NCBI GenBank assembly: GCA_934309475.1
Contig: CAKRDK010000014.1
Coordinates: forward strand, 1 to 55,820
DNA: 55,820 bases
Direction of reading: 5' to 3'
From: an uncultured Roseburia sp.
Lineage (GTDB): Bacteria; Bacillota; Clostridia; Lachnospirales; Lachnospiraceae
Shown here: positions 46,363 to 54,811 of the stretch, piece after piece
Position numbering within the stretch: position 1 is the first letter of the stretch
Layout: each line of letters begins with the position of its first letter
Position numbers and translations under genes: made by a program
Notes under the pieces: model-generated
Database searches by the model: none
What the model saw: the letters and a program-made list of their open reading frames with translations, nothing else
What the model was told of the DNA's origin: nothing

Positions 46363-47490
46363 CTATTCCCGATGCTGGACTTTGTTGGCATACATTTTTT
46401 CATCCGCAATTCCAATCAATGCCTCAAGTTCAGCTCCGCTTCCAGCCGCATAACCGGCTGCGGCGGAAACCGGGAATTCGCAGCCCTCACTTATCGCATC
46501 CAACTCCTTCTGCCATTTCTGGATGACGTTACGCGCCTTCTCCTCCGTTCCGTCTTTCATCAGCATAATAAATTCATCGCCGCCGTAACGATAGGCAACT
46601 GACTTGGCATCGCTCACTTTTTTGATTGCCTCCGCAACCTTTGCAATCAGCAAATCCCCTGCCATATGGCCATAGGTATCGTTGACGTATTTCAAACGGT
46701 TGACATCCCAGTAAATCACAACCATCTGATTCTCTGCAAGCATGTTATTCTGCACAACTTCCAGCAATTTATTTTTGTTGTAAAGCCCTGTCATATCATC
46801 CACGGATGCCAAATGCTTCATCTGCACCGCTCTCTCCATGGAGCGTTCTAGCATCTTATACACGTTACGGCAGACCAGATAAAATGCCGTCGCAAGAAAA
46901 GAACGCGGCAGTACATAATACAGTGCCAGCGTAACACCCGGATTCTCATTGACTTTATTCAACAGAAAAACTCCGTCCTTCGAAAGTTTGTCTAACGATG
47001 TAGCCGTGAGAAGTACCATGTTCGCATCACATACGCCATAAAAATAACCGATATATGTACTCACAATAATACTGATAATCGTCAGGATAAATGCATACCC
47101 TGACAATCCCTTGGTGGTATACATGCTCGACATAATAATCGGAATCATTATAACTACAATTGTATGATATGTAAGTGTCGCCCCGGCAATCGTCACGAGA
47201 ATTGCGACCACCGTGATATTAATATATTTCATCCACGAGCTTTCCAGCCCCACTTTTAACAATATCCAAAAATACACTGCCACCAATACCAGCGATGCCA
47301 GATATCCTCTCATAAATATTGTCTGATCTACAATAAAAATGCCCGCAAAATTCAATCCAACCACAAATGTATAAAACAACATAATCATGAATATACAACG
47401 CGTTGAAAATATATTCTGTGTCACATCTTTTTCTTCAAAAAATACATCTTTTTTCCATAATCTGGATAGTTTCATCTTTGGACTTTGCAT
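46363..47490 (-). CDS. Membrane GGDEF protein, probable diguanylate cyclase
   Basis: 375 aa from the ATG at 47490, with AGGGG ~6 nt upstream; start uncertain among nearby ATGs. N-terminal ~190 residues contain six or so membrane helices; no recognised sensor domain. Cytosolic GGDEF domain ~205-370: LYNKNKLLEVVQNN, YWDVNRLKYVNDTYGHMAGD, and active site YRYGGDEFIMLM intact. Makes cyclic di-GMP from two GTP. An RxxD inhibitory site is not evident. Its product could be degraded by the HD-GYP protein at 24766. Confidence 0.9.
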   Translation of the reverse strand: MQSPKMKLSRLWKKDVFFEEKDVTQNIFSTRCIFMIMLFYTFVVGLNFAGIFIVDQTIFMRGYLASLVLVAVYFWILLKVGLESSWMKYINITVVAILVTIAGATLTYHTIVVIMIPIIMSSMYTTKGLSGYAFILTIISIIVSTYIGYFYGVCDANMVLLTATSLDKLSKDGVFLLNKVNENPGVTLALYYVLPRSFLATAFYLVCRNVYKMLERSMERAVQMKHLASVDDMTGLYNKNKLLEVVQNNMLAENQMVVIYWDVNRLKYVNDTYGHMAGDLLIAKVAEAIKKVSDAKSVAYRYGGDEFIMLMKDGTEEKARNVIQKWQKELDAISEGCEFPVSAAAGYAAGSGAELEALIGIADEKMYANKVQHRE

Positions 47491-47521
47491 TTCCATCCCC
47501 TCTGTACAACATTCACCCTGA

Positions 47522-47791
47522 CTAAATCCAGTTGAAATCTCCACCTGTAATCGCAAGGCTTAAGAGTGCATCCATCTTTGCCACTTCTTCTTCTCCCTCA
47601 ATCTTTTGCACCAACACTGCTGTATCGAGCAAATCCTCTATCGACTCATCCGGTCCAATCTCATAATCAATCTCCGCTTCGCAGTCCGGACACGGGATTT
47701 TCTCCATTGTCTGCAACGATAAAAAACGGTTTCCACACTTTTTACATTCATAATATCCACACTGCTTTGTGCCATCCGGTACATAGTACAT
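47522..47791 (-). CDS. Small zinc-ribbon protein
   Basis: 89 aa. Two CxxC knuckles (YECKKCGN and IPCPDCEAE) 17-20 residues apart form a zinc ribbon; the C-terminal half is acidic and helical. GGAAAAAAGA precedes the ATG. No function recognised. Sits 31 nt before the GGDEF start and 30 nt after the membrane protein gene, so probably in their operon. Confidence 0.75.
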   Translation of the reverse strand: MYYVPDGTKQCGYYECKKCGNRFLSLQTMEKIPCPDCEAEIDYEIGPDESIEDLLDTAVLVQKIEGEEEVAKMDALLSLAITGGDFNWI

Positions 47792-47821
47792 TCTTTTTTC
47801 CTCTTTCTTTCTAACTTTATC

Positions 47822-48325
47822 CTAAATTTCCATTAAAATATATTCCACAAAAAAGGCGACCGCAAAAAGGGCAACTCCTTTTCCACGAAAACACACCACA
47901 AACACAACAAACATCACGAAAATGATAATCAACATCAGTGCAAAATAAACTCCTCCACCGGTTGATTCACTTGCGACGCCATGCATTGTGAGTGCCTGAT
48001 TTTTCTCATCCGCATATACGGTGACAATATCACCCACCTCATATTCTACAGGATAACTGCAATCTAAGGTAAACTTCGTCCAGGAACCATTTATCGCTCC
48101 ATCGATAAGTTCCACATCAATACTCGCATACTCTGCGCTTCCTTTTGTAGCATGACTGACATGAACATCGGTCACCTCTGCCTGATATTCCTGAATCTGA
48201 CTGTAGTCGTAATTATCAACTCCACTTTCCATCTTATGAGAAGCCCAAAATACAATCAGGCTGCCTAAAAGGAATACCACCACACATAAAATACTTCTTT
48301 TTTGTAAACTCCAATTAAAAAACAT
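47822..48325 (-). CDS. Uncharacterised membrane protein (DUF3592-like)
   Basis: 167 aa. N-terminal membrane helix ~12-30, a beta-rich extracytoplasmic domain ~45-120 (EYQAEVTDVHVSHATK; VELIDGAINGSW; VGDIVTVYADE), two adjacent C-terminal helices ~125-165. The layout resembles DUF3592 proteins with an OB-like domain. Ribosome site GAGGGTG upstream. Function unknown. Confidence 0.7.
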   Translation of the reverse strand: MFFNWSLQKRSILCVVVFLLGSLIVFWASHKMESGVDNYDYSQIQEYQAEVTDVHVSHATKGSAEYASIDVELIDGAINGSWTKFTLDCSYPVEYEVGDIVTVYADEKNQALTMHGVASESTGGGVYFALMLIIIFVMFVVFVVCFRGKGVALFAVAFFVEYILMEI

Positions 48326-48400
48326 AGGTACACCCTCTGATATGATTCAACGAATATCATTACATCGTGATTTCATCACTCAATAATTTCGCCGTTCGTC

Positions 48401-48422
48401 AAATACAAATAAATTTGTATTT
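48401..48422. repeat. 22-bp perfect AT-rich palindrome
   Basis: AAATACAAAT-AA-ATTTGTATTT. With the T-rich right flank it could be a weak terminator on plus or an operator for the minus-strand gene that begins 75 nt further on. Confidence 0.5.
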
Positions 48423-48430
48423 TCCTCACT

Positions 48431-48525
48431 TGCGCTCATTATATCATGGACTACGTTCATGATGCCTGCGGCTGATACCTATGCGCATCCGCGCAGGATA
48501 TAATTCGCTGCGCTCATTATATCAT
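48431..48525 (-). repeat. Pair of 17-bp direct repeats containing extended -10 boxes
   Basis: Minus strand ATGATATAATGAGCGCA occurs at 48431-48447 and 48509-48525 (78-bp period); the second overlaps the stop of the HEPN-like gene. Each contains TGATATAAT, an extended -10. TGCGC/GCGCA forms a small hairpin between them. They may be tandem promoters for the membrane-protein operon, or a degenerate intergenic repeat. Confidence 0.55.
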
Positions 48526-49064
48526 ATTATGTTGGGAAGCACTAGGAAAAAAAGTATACCCACGATTATCGCCACAATTACCAAACCAATTGCAATGCCT
48601 GCCAGTACACCAGCCCAAGAGTCTTCTGTACCACGTTTCTCTTCAACGTTTACAACCGGCACTGTCCATGCATTTCCTGTGTTATCATTTAAATTGCTTT
48701 GCAGATTCCACGACATTCTCTCTGCTTCCCTATTTTTTCGATACTGCGCAAGCGGGTCTGACACCTGCATAATCCTATCATAAAAATTCCGAAGCCATTC
48801 CACATCTTCCTGCGTACAATTCACATCCCCAAAAGAGATTTCTCCATGAGCCATATTATTTCTAATATGACGCAATTTTTTGAGTTTCGCTAATGTTCCA
48901 TTCCACTCTGCTATCCTGCGTGTTTGATTTCCCATGATTGATTTGGCTTCCATCTCATTTATATAACTTGTAATTCCCCCGCTGTTTTTCCCAAACAGCT
49001 CTGTACACAGCTTATCCAGCCTTTTGTATTCATCAAAAAATTCTATATTTATCTGCTCTGACAT
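48522..49064 (-). CDS. Tail-anchored HEPN-like protein
   Basis: 180 aa. Helical N-terminal domain with RHIRNNMAHG, fitting the Rx4-6H motif of HEPN ribonucleases (Arg68, His73), a polar linker ~105-145, and a single C-terminal membrane helix ~150-176. HEPN proteins are often RNases in toxin-antitoxin or abortive-infection systems, but the same motif also occurs in non-catalytic relatives. No antitoxin-like partner is obvious. Start at 49064 has only a weak ribosome site. Confidence 0.65.
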   Translation of the reverse strand: MSEQINIEFFDEYKRLDKLCTELFGKNSGGITSYINEMEAKSIMGNQTRRIAEWNGTLAKLKKLRHIRNNMAHGEISFGDVNCTQEDVEWLRNFYDRIMQVSDPLAQYRKNREAERMSWNLQSNLNDNTGNAWTVPVVNVEEKRGTEDSWAGVLAGIAIGLVIVAIIVGILFFLVLPNII

Positions 49065-49100
49065 TTTTCCACAACTCTTCTAGGTACTCTTTTACCTGCT

Positions 49101-49466
49101 CTAAATCTGCAAACTTTTGGAAGCGTATTCCTCCCACTCAGCTTCCCGAAAACCAATCAGGACTTTGTCTTCCGTAATAAGAAGCGGGCGCTTCACAAGC
49201 ATGCCGTTCGTCGCAAGCAGTTTTAACTGCTCCTCTTCGCTCATATCCGGCAGCTTGTCTTTTAACTGCATGTCCTTATACACAAGTCCGCTCGTATTAA
49301 AAAATTTTTTAAGTGGCAGTCCACTTTTTTCATACCATTCTTTCAATTCTTCAAATGTAGGATTCTGCTCCACAATATGGCGGTCTGTGTATTCCATCTT
49401 ATGCGCATCAAGCCATTTTTTCGCCTTTTGGCAGGTGGAGCATTTTGGATATTCTAAAAATAACAT
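49101..49466 (-). CDS. ArsC/Spx-family thioredoxin-fold protein
   Basis: 121 aa from the ATG at 49466, with GGAGG 6 nt upstream. MLFLEYPKCSTCQKAKKWLD carries the CxxC-type active site (CSTC); LPLKKFFNTSGLVYKDM, LATNGMLVKRPLLI with the conserved KRP, and IGFREAEWEEY are family hallmarks. Relatives are arsenate reductases, YffB/YusI-like reductases and Spx regulators. The YusI/YffB-like group is the best fit; arsenate is not supported by context. Confidence 0.88.
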   Translation of the reverse strand: MLFLEYPKCSTCQKAKKWLDAHKMEYTDRHIVEQNPTFEELKEWYEKSGLPLKKFFNTSGLVYKDMQLKDKLPDMSEEEQLKLLATNGMLVKRPLLITEDKVLIGFREAEWEEYASKSLQI

Positions 49467-49504
49467 TGGGTACCTCCGTTCTCTCATTCATTATATTAGA
49501 ATTG

Positions 49505-49543
49505 AAACAAAGAGTCTCATAAATGCTAACATCTACGAGACTC
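49505..49543 (-). terminator. Terminator of the SDR gene
   Basis: Minus strand: GAGTCTCGTAGATG/CATTTATGAGACTC (12 of 14 paired), then TTTGTTT. Confidence 0.8.
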
Positions 49544-49569
49544 CTTTTACAATTCATACTCCCTTTTCT

Positions 49570-50313
49570 CTATGATCTGGCTGCTCCGTCAACGGAAAGT
49601 ATCTCTCCTGTCACATAGCTTGCCAAATCGCTTGCCAAATACAGAAATGCATTCGCAACTTCCTCCGGCTCACCCGGACGTCCTAACGGAATTCCTGCGG
49701 AAATTCTGTCTACCATATCCTTTGGCAATGCTGCAACCATATCCGTCTTTGTAACACCAGGTGCTACCGCATTCACACGGATGCCATCTTTTGCAAGCTC
49801 ACGTGCCAGTGAAATCGTAAGACCGTTTACGGCAAACTTGCTTGCCGGATATCCACAGCCTGCCGGCTGTCCGGAAATACTGACCATAGAACTTGTGTTG
49901 ATAATACAGCCGCTTCCCTGTTCTTTCATAATCTTCGCGGTTGGAAGAATTGCATAAAATATTGCCTTGACGTTTAAGTCAATTATTTTATCAAACTCCT
50001 CAACCTTGTACTGATACAGTGGTGTACTCTGGGAAATTCCCGCATTATTTACCAGAATGTCAATTCGTCCAAACTTGTCCTTCACTTCCTTTACAGCCGC
50101 TTCAACTGCTGCCGCATCTGTCAGTTTCGGACACATTCCCTCTACCTCCCATGCAGCGTTTTCTTCCTTCAACTGCTGGAGTGCCTTATCGACCGTTTCC
50201 TGCCTGGAGCCCCAAAGAACTACCTTTGCCTCATTCTGCAGGTATTTGCGAACGATTTCGTAACCAATTCCTCTTGTTCCCCCTGTTACAATTGCAACTT
50301 TTCCCTTTAACAT
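49570..50313 (-). CDS. FabG-like short-chain dehydrogenase/reductase
   Basis: 247 aa from the ATG at 50313 (AAGGAG upstream). Cofactor loop TGGTRGIG (9-16), NNAGIS (~89-94), catalytic Ser in NTSSMVSISG, Y-x3-K in GYPASKFAVNG, and C-terminal YVTGEILSVDGA, all typical of 3-oxoacyl-ACP reductase FabG and close relatives. LWGSRQETV suggests NADP use. Lone location away from fatty-acid genes means the substrate may be different, for example a sugar acid. Own promoter and terminator. Confidence 0.88.
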   Translation of the reverse strand: MLKGKVAIVTGGTRGIGYEIVRKYLQNEAKVVLWGSRQETVDKALQQLKEENAAWEVEGMCPKLTDAAAVEAAVKEVKDKFGRIDILVNNAGISQSTPLYQYKVEEFDKIIDLNVKAIFYAILPTAKIMKEQGSGCIINTSSMVSISGQPAGCGYPASKFAVNGLTISLARELAKDGIRVNAVAPGVTKTDMVAALPKDMVDRISAGIPLGRPGEPEEVANAFLYLASDLASYVTGEILSVDGAARS

Positions 50314-50356
50314 AATGCCTTCTCCTTTCCCAATCTCATATTGAATGTATATCTTT

Positions 50357-50385
50357 ATATTAATTATTTGGGGGATGGATGTCAA
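50357..50385 (-). promoter_or_regulatory. Sigma-A promoter of the FabG-like gene
   Basis: -35 TTGACA (50380-50385), 17-nt spacer, -10 TAATAT (50357-50362). Confidence 0.8.
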
Positions 50386-50465
50386 CAAGGGGAGGGAGGA
50401 TTGGGGAGTGTAAAATGTGTTATCACAAAATGTACCCGTCTCCGAATATATTTGTGTCTCTACTC

Positions 50466-53400
50466 CTAGTCAGAATACAGCTCGTCCAATACTTCTCCAA
50501 GCGTCCCATCCTTTGCATAAGGCAATGCGTCTAATTGTCTAAAGTTGTGGTTGATATCTTTTGTATCCTCATCAAAACCTAATATGTAGCTTGTTGCAAT
50601 TTTATATATGATTTCTGTCGGTGCCAGTCCATATACCTGCTTTTCGAAAATATGTTTCAGTCGTTCTTTGTTATCCGGAAACATTCTTTTCATTTCTTCA
50701 CTCTGATACAGCCGTTTTACAATTTCCGCAATATAAAGACCGGATTTCATATATAGGTCAATAAATGTTTTGTCTGGCATATCAAAACATCCCGGATTCT
50801 CTTCTTCCAACATATCAACCATCTTTTTAACCATAACCTTTGGTGTAAATATCTGATTGGTTTTCTGTGGAGGGATATAGTCAAATATATCTTCAACACT
50901 TTTCTCGTCAAAATAATCTGCCAATTTCTTTTTCAATGCCAGAAATTCCTTCACGGAATCATCAAATACAACCGAATCAAATAACTGTCCGTCAAAATGC
51001 TTTTTCTGTCCGGTTTCTTCTTCAATGTAATCTCCACCATCCCGTAAAAATTTAAACTGATCGAGTGTAATACTTGTAACTTCTAAAAACACCTTATCCG
51101 GAACAATAGTATCAAATGTTGCAAGTGTAACTGAATTATCACCATATGCCATTAAAAACGACGGAATCGTTCTGGAAAAACCTCTTAGATGATCTCTCAC
51201 ACCCTCTTCTATTGTTTCCTTTTCTCTCTCCCTTTTTCTGGTTTCCACCGTCTTTACGGTTTCTTTCGTAGACTCTTTTGCAAAATCAGAAATCGCCGTT
51301 GTAAGTTCCTCATTAAACTTCTCTATTGCTTCCTTCTGCTTCTGCTCAAATTCTTTGTCAATCTGTTCTGCTGATTTTCCAGACTCAAACCTGTTCTTCT
51401 GCTCTGCAATACGCTGATTTTCTATGACCTTACGTTCAATCTCATAACTTGTATGTAATTTGTCAATCATCCTGTCCGCTTCATAATTCAGTTTTGATTC
51501 AATCTGCCGTTTGTCTGCTGCCTTCATCTCTGAACCATAAGCAGACTGCGCTGTATCCACAAGAGCCTTAACAGCACTTTGTTTTACTGCATCTTTCAAC
51601 TTATCAATTGCTTTCTGTGCCTTATCCGGAATTTTCTCAATCTGTGCCATCGTATCTTGCACCTTGGCGGTCATATCATAGATTTTATTTCCAAATATAT
51701 CCTGCGCTTTTCCAATAACAAATTCATCACTTAAAGCCACCTGACCATTTTCATTCAGCGATAAGTCCTTCTGCACCTCTTCTGTAAGCTTAACCTTGTT
51801 TTTAGGTTCTTCCATTGGTTCAAATTTTGTAATAATATCAAGAACCTCTTTTGGTGCGCCAAAAATATTGCTGATATTCTGAAACAGGAAATTGCTCATG
51901 AAACCTCGCTTTACTACCTCAACAGAACGAATTTTTCTTGGTATGGTAAGCACTTTTTCTGCATCCAGTTCTACCAGTTCACCTTGCTCATCTTCTCCGA
52001 TGACCGGGAAGAAATTTAACAATTCTTTGACATTCTCCTTGCGCTCCTCCGCTGTACCGCCTCCTTGGGCAGTATTAGGGTTCAAATTATTTGCAAATTG
52101 TTCAAAAATCGTAAGCGTTCTTGCCGGATCAAAATCAAACACATAGGCATTTTCTTTTCTTTGAAACAATGTCCCCACCTTAAATAAGCAAGGATTCTGT
52201 GCCCGGAATGCTGCCTGCATATAGAGCGCCGGGGAACGCATATTACTAAGCATCAATACAGCAGTCCATTCCGGAATGGTAACTCCGGTTGTAAGCTGTC
52301 CTACAGACAATGTGATGGTCTTTTCATGTCTGGCAATAGCTGCAACGACCTTATCATAAGACTTCATTGTCTCATCATTGTCGTCGAGTTTTCCATCTCC
52401 TGCTGCAAGAACAACCTCATATTCGTTGAACACCGGATGTTCTCTTAGCTTCTTTGCCAGCGCTTTGGCACTATCCACTCTGTCAAGAAGCCAAAACGTG
52501 TGCTTAAGCTCGTCTCTCAATTCTTCTGTAGAAAATGGGAATTTTGTCTGTCTTGTCATCGCATCAAGAAATTTATCAACCGACGATTCATGAATAAATT
52601 TTCCATTCGTTACAGCAAAAAATTCATTCAAATCAAAAGCATATTCTTCTGTTTCCCCTTCTATTTCAATTCCCTTCTGCAATTCATCTTTGATAATTTC
52701 CGACATCTGATAAGTATACAGATTAAGTTGTGGCAAGTTTTCATAAGGATTTTCTTCCTCTGACGTAAAATCCCAGGCACGCTTCTTTTTCTGTTCATCT
52801 GCATATGTCCAGTTGTAAATGGCATCCTCTGCAAATTTATTATTTGCAAGTGCTTTAAACGGTGTACCGGATAAATGCAATGTAAATTTCCGCTTAATAT
52901 GCTCAAATGCCACGTCTGTCCTATAGGTATCCACCCCTTCATGAGCCTCATCAATAACCAAAATATCCCATTCCATTTTGGCAACCTCGCCCAGCTTGTC
53001 ATATTGACCACCAAAATAAACAGAACCTTTCATGTCTTGCAGGGATACAAACTCTATACATTTTATATTCTCACTGTCATTTGCCAAAATAAGATGCGTA
53101 TATTCATCTCTCGTCAACACTCCTTGTTTGCCTTTCAGGGCATCAACCTCGCTAACAAAACGATAACCGGACTCGCTCCCCAGAAATCTTGCATAATCTG
53201 AAAACCATGAATTTGCAATTGCAGGTCTATTGGTTACAATCAATACTTTTTCTGCGCCTGTCTGTTTCACAAAATCATATACCGATAGCGTCTTTCCAAA
53301 CCTTGGTTTTGCATTCCAAAGAAATTCTCCATTTTTATGGGAAGCCTGATAATTGACTGTCCTGGCAACTGCACTCTGTTGTTCCTCGCGCAGCCTGTAC

Positions 53401-53780
53401 GGAATGACAATATCCGTTGTTTTTAAGATACCATGATCTTCTCTAAAATCACGAAACATCTGCTTAGAGGTTGCTCCATCTACATGAAACCATTCATTAT
53501 TTTTTCCTTTTTCCTGCTCTATACCAGACTTTCGCAAATAAGCATGGAAATCTTTATCCAGAAATGTCTCTCCTGATCCATCGTCAAAAGTGGCATTTCC
53601 TTTCCATTCGAGCTGCCAGCGAATATCGGCCGTATGTGTCTGTTGACGGATACGTGTTTCCACGTCCTGCTCTGTATAACCAATCTTTGTCCATCCATTG
53701 TGGCGAGCTACTTCTGGAGTGGAATAGCCATATATCATTGGAACTACTTGTTTCGTTGTTTGAATATTTGGTTTGTTCAT
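50466..53780 (-). CDS. GIY-YIG/DEAH translocase of a restriction system with C-terminal SAM-domain-like tail
   Basis: 1104 aa. Residues ~15-100 are a GIY-YIG-like (T5orf172/MUG113) nuclease domain (IYGYSTPEVARHNGWTKIGYT; EWFHVD). SF2 translocase ~125-600: REEQQSAVARTV, Walker A KPRFGKT (~158-164), DEAH (277-280) in WDILVIDEAHEG, motif III SGTPF (~304), motif VI-like QAAFRAQNP. Coiled-coil, Lys/Glu-rich ~720-860. The C-terminal ~135 residues contain IFTPKVMVKKMVD (motif X-like) and FIDLYMKSGLYIAEI, resembling motif I of N6-adenine methylases but degenerate. It starts 1 nt after the NPPY gene; AAAGGAG precedes the ATG. Most likely the nuclease/translocase of a type I/III-like RM complex. Confidence 0.85.
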   Translation of the reverse strand: MNKPNIQTTKQVVPMIYGYSTPEVARHNGWTKIGYTEQDVETRIRQQTHTADIRWQLEWKGNATFDDGSGETFLDKDFHAYLRKSGIEQEKGKNNEWFHVDGATSKQMFRDFREDHGILKTTDIVIPYRLREEQQSAVARTVNYQASHKNGEFLWNAKPRFGKTLSVYDFVKQTGAEKVLIVTNRPAIANSWFSDYARFLGSESGYRFVSEVDALKGKQGVLTRDEYTHLILANDSENIKCIEFVSLQDMKGSVYFGGQYDKLGEVAKMEWDILVIDEAHEGVDTYRTDVAFEHIKRKFTLHLSGTPFKALANNKFAEDAIYNWTYADEQKKKRAWDFTSEEENPYENLPQLNLYTYQMSEIIKDELQKGIEIEGETEEYAFDLNEFFAVTNGKFIHESSVDKFLDAMTRQTKFPFSTEELRDELKHTFWLLDRVDSAKALAKKLREHPVFNEYEVVLAAGDGKLDDNDETMKSYDKVVAAIARHEKTITLSVGQLTTGVTIPEWTAVLMLSNMRSPALYMQAAFRAQNPCLFKVGTLFQRKENAYVFDFDPARTLTIFEQFANNLNPNTAQGGGTAEERKENVKELLNFFPVIGEDEQGELVELDAEKVLTIPRKIRSVEVVKRGFMSNFLFQNISNIFGAPKEVLDIITKFEPMEEPKNKVKLTEEVQKDLSLNENGQVALSDEFVIGKAQDIFGNKIYDMTAKVQDTMAQIEKIPDKAQKAIDKLKDAVKQSAVKALVDTAQSAYGSEMKAADKRQIESKLNYEADRMIDKLHTSYEIERKVIENQRIAEQKNRFESGKSAEQIDKEFEQKQKEAIEKFNEELTTAISDFAKESTKETVKTVETRKREREKETIEEGVRDHLRGFSRTIPSFLMAYGDNSVTLATFDTIVPDKVFLEVTSITLDQFKFLRDGGDYIEEETGQKKHFDGQLFDSVVFDDSVKEFLALKKKLADYFDEKSVEDIFDYIPPQKTNQIFTPKVMVKKMVDMLEEENPGCFDMPDKTFIDLYMKSGLYIAEIVKRLYQSEEMKRMFPDNKERLKHIFEKQVYGLAPTEIIYKIATSYILGFDEDTKDINHNFRQLDALPYAKDGTLGEVLDELYSD

Positions 53781-53781
53781 G

Positions 53782-54810
53782 TTATTCCATCTCCTTTACG
53801 TTAGTTTCGATAAATGAAATTTCATCCTCTGAAAGTCCATATTTCTTGTAAAGCTGCTTGTCTATATTTGCAATGGATACAGACCAATCGATGTCAGAAT
53901 TTGGGGTAAAGTCTTGAAGTGGTATCATATCCCAGACTCCTTTTGGATTATCCTGTGTGACTTTTTTTACCCCTAATAATGCTCTCAAAAACTTTGTTTT
54001 TATGTATTTTGTCATTGCCTCTGCTTCCCACAACGTATCGAACGCTCCTATATTGATAAATGTATCTGTTGCCCCCTCATTCGGTGGTACTATTTCTGCT
54101 GCCGTAAGGCTCTCTCCAAACAGCCCATTTCCATTTGACTTAGGAAATGCCACATTGTATTTGTCTATAAAATTATTATTTCTAACATAACATTTTTTGA
54201 TGTAACATATAGTTCTTCTATTGTTTACTCTACTTAATATTCCAATGTATTCTTTACTATTCTGCACCTCTGTTTTGTATACTTCTGGTAATTTTTCAAA
54301 AAAGTTGGAAGCAATCATATTTCCTGTTCCTGCACCTAGTCTATTTTTTGCATATGGATAGTCCTCAAAAAACAAATTAGTTGTTCTGTAACATCCACGA
54401 GAGGAAATAATACTGTCTAGACATTCAGCATCTCTATCATGCGAAACTACGCGCTTAACAATATCATTTAACTCAGAATGAGGCGTGAACACTTTAATAG
54501 CAACTGCGGTTTTCAATTCATCTCGAATTGTAATTACAACTCCACCTTTAATTTCAGTATTTGAAAAAATCTTTGATGCATCCGGCTCATACTGTAATAC
54601 TTTTAAATGTTCATCACTCAACATTTTTTCATTCCATGGCTTTGGGGTCTGACCAGCATTAAATAAAAATCGTGCTGGCGTTATCAATTCTACACAATTT
54701 GCAATCTTGTATGCTTCATCCATAAATTTGTTGTACACAGGACTTTGTCTGCCATTATTTTCTTTTTCTTCCTGATATGGTGGATTTCCTATCACATAAT
54801 CAAACTTCAT
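53782..54810 (-). CDS. NPPY half of a split N6-adenine methyltransferase, with target-recognition region
   Basis: 342 aa, beginning MKFDYVIGNPPYQEE: catalytic motif IV (NPPY, residues 9-12) at the very start. Motifs X and I (SAM binding), which lie before NPPY in a normal Eco57I/type I-type methylase, are absent. The middle contains ELITPARFLFNAG and FSNTEIKGGVVITI, normal for motifs V-VIII; the C-terminal half is probably the target-recognition region. It starts 1 nt after the gene for the SAM-like half (54812-55756), and is followed after 1 nt by the translocase. Its activity presumably needs a partner to supply SAM binding. Confidence 0.85.
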   Translation of the reverse strand: MKFDYVIGNPPYQEEKENNGRQSPVYNKFMDEAYKIANCVELITPARFLFNAGQTPKPWNEKMLSDEHLKVLQYEPDASKIFSNTEIKGGVVITIRDELKTAVAIKVFTPHSELNDIVKRVVSHDRDAECLDSIISSRGCYRTTNLFFEDYPYAKNRLGAGTGNMIASNFFEKLPEVYKTEVQNSKEYIGILSRVNNRRTICYIKKCYVRNNNFIDKYNVAFPKSNGNGLFGESLTAAEIVPPNEGATDTFINIGAFDTLWEAEAMTKYIKTKFLRALLGVKKVTQDNPKGVWDMIPLQDFTPNSDIDWSVSIANIDKQLYKKYGLSEDEISFIETNVKEME

Positions 54811-54811
54811 C

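Noticed and set aside
49064..49115. Out-of-phase coding-like stretch after the ArsC/Spx-like stop (ADLEQVKEYLEELWKN)
   Set aside because: Short, no start, and the ArsC-like protein already has its full family length; probably chance.
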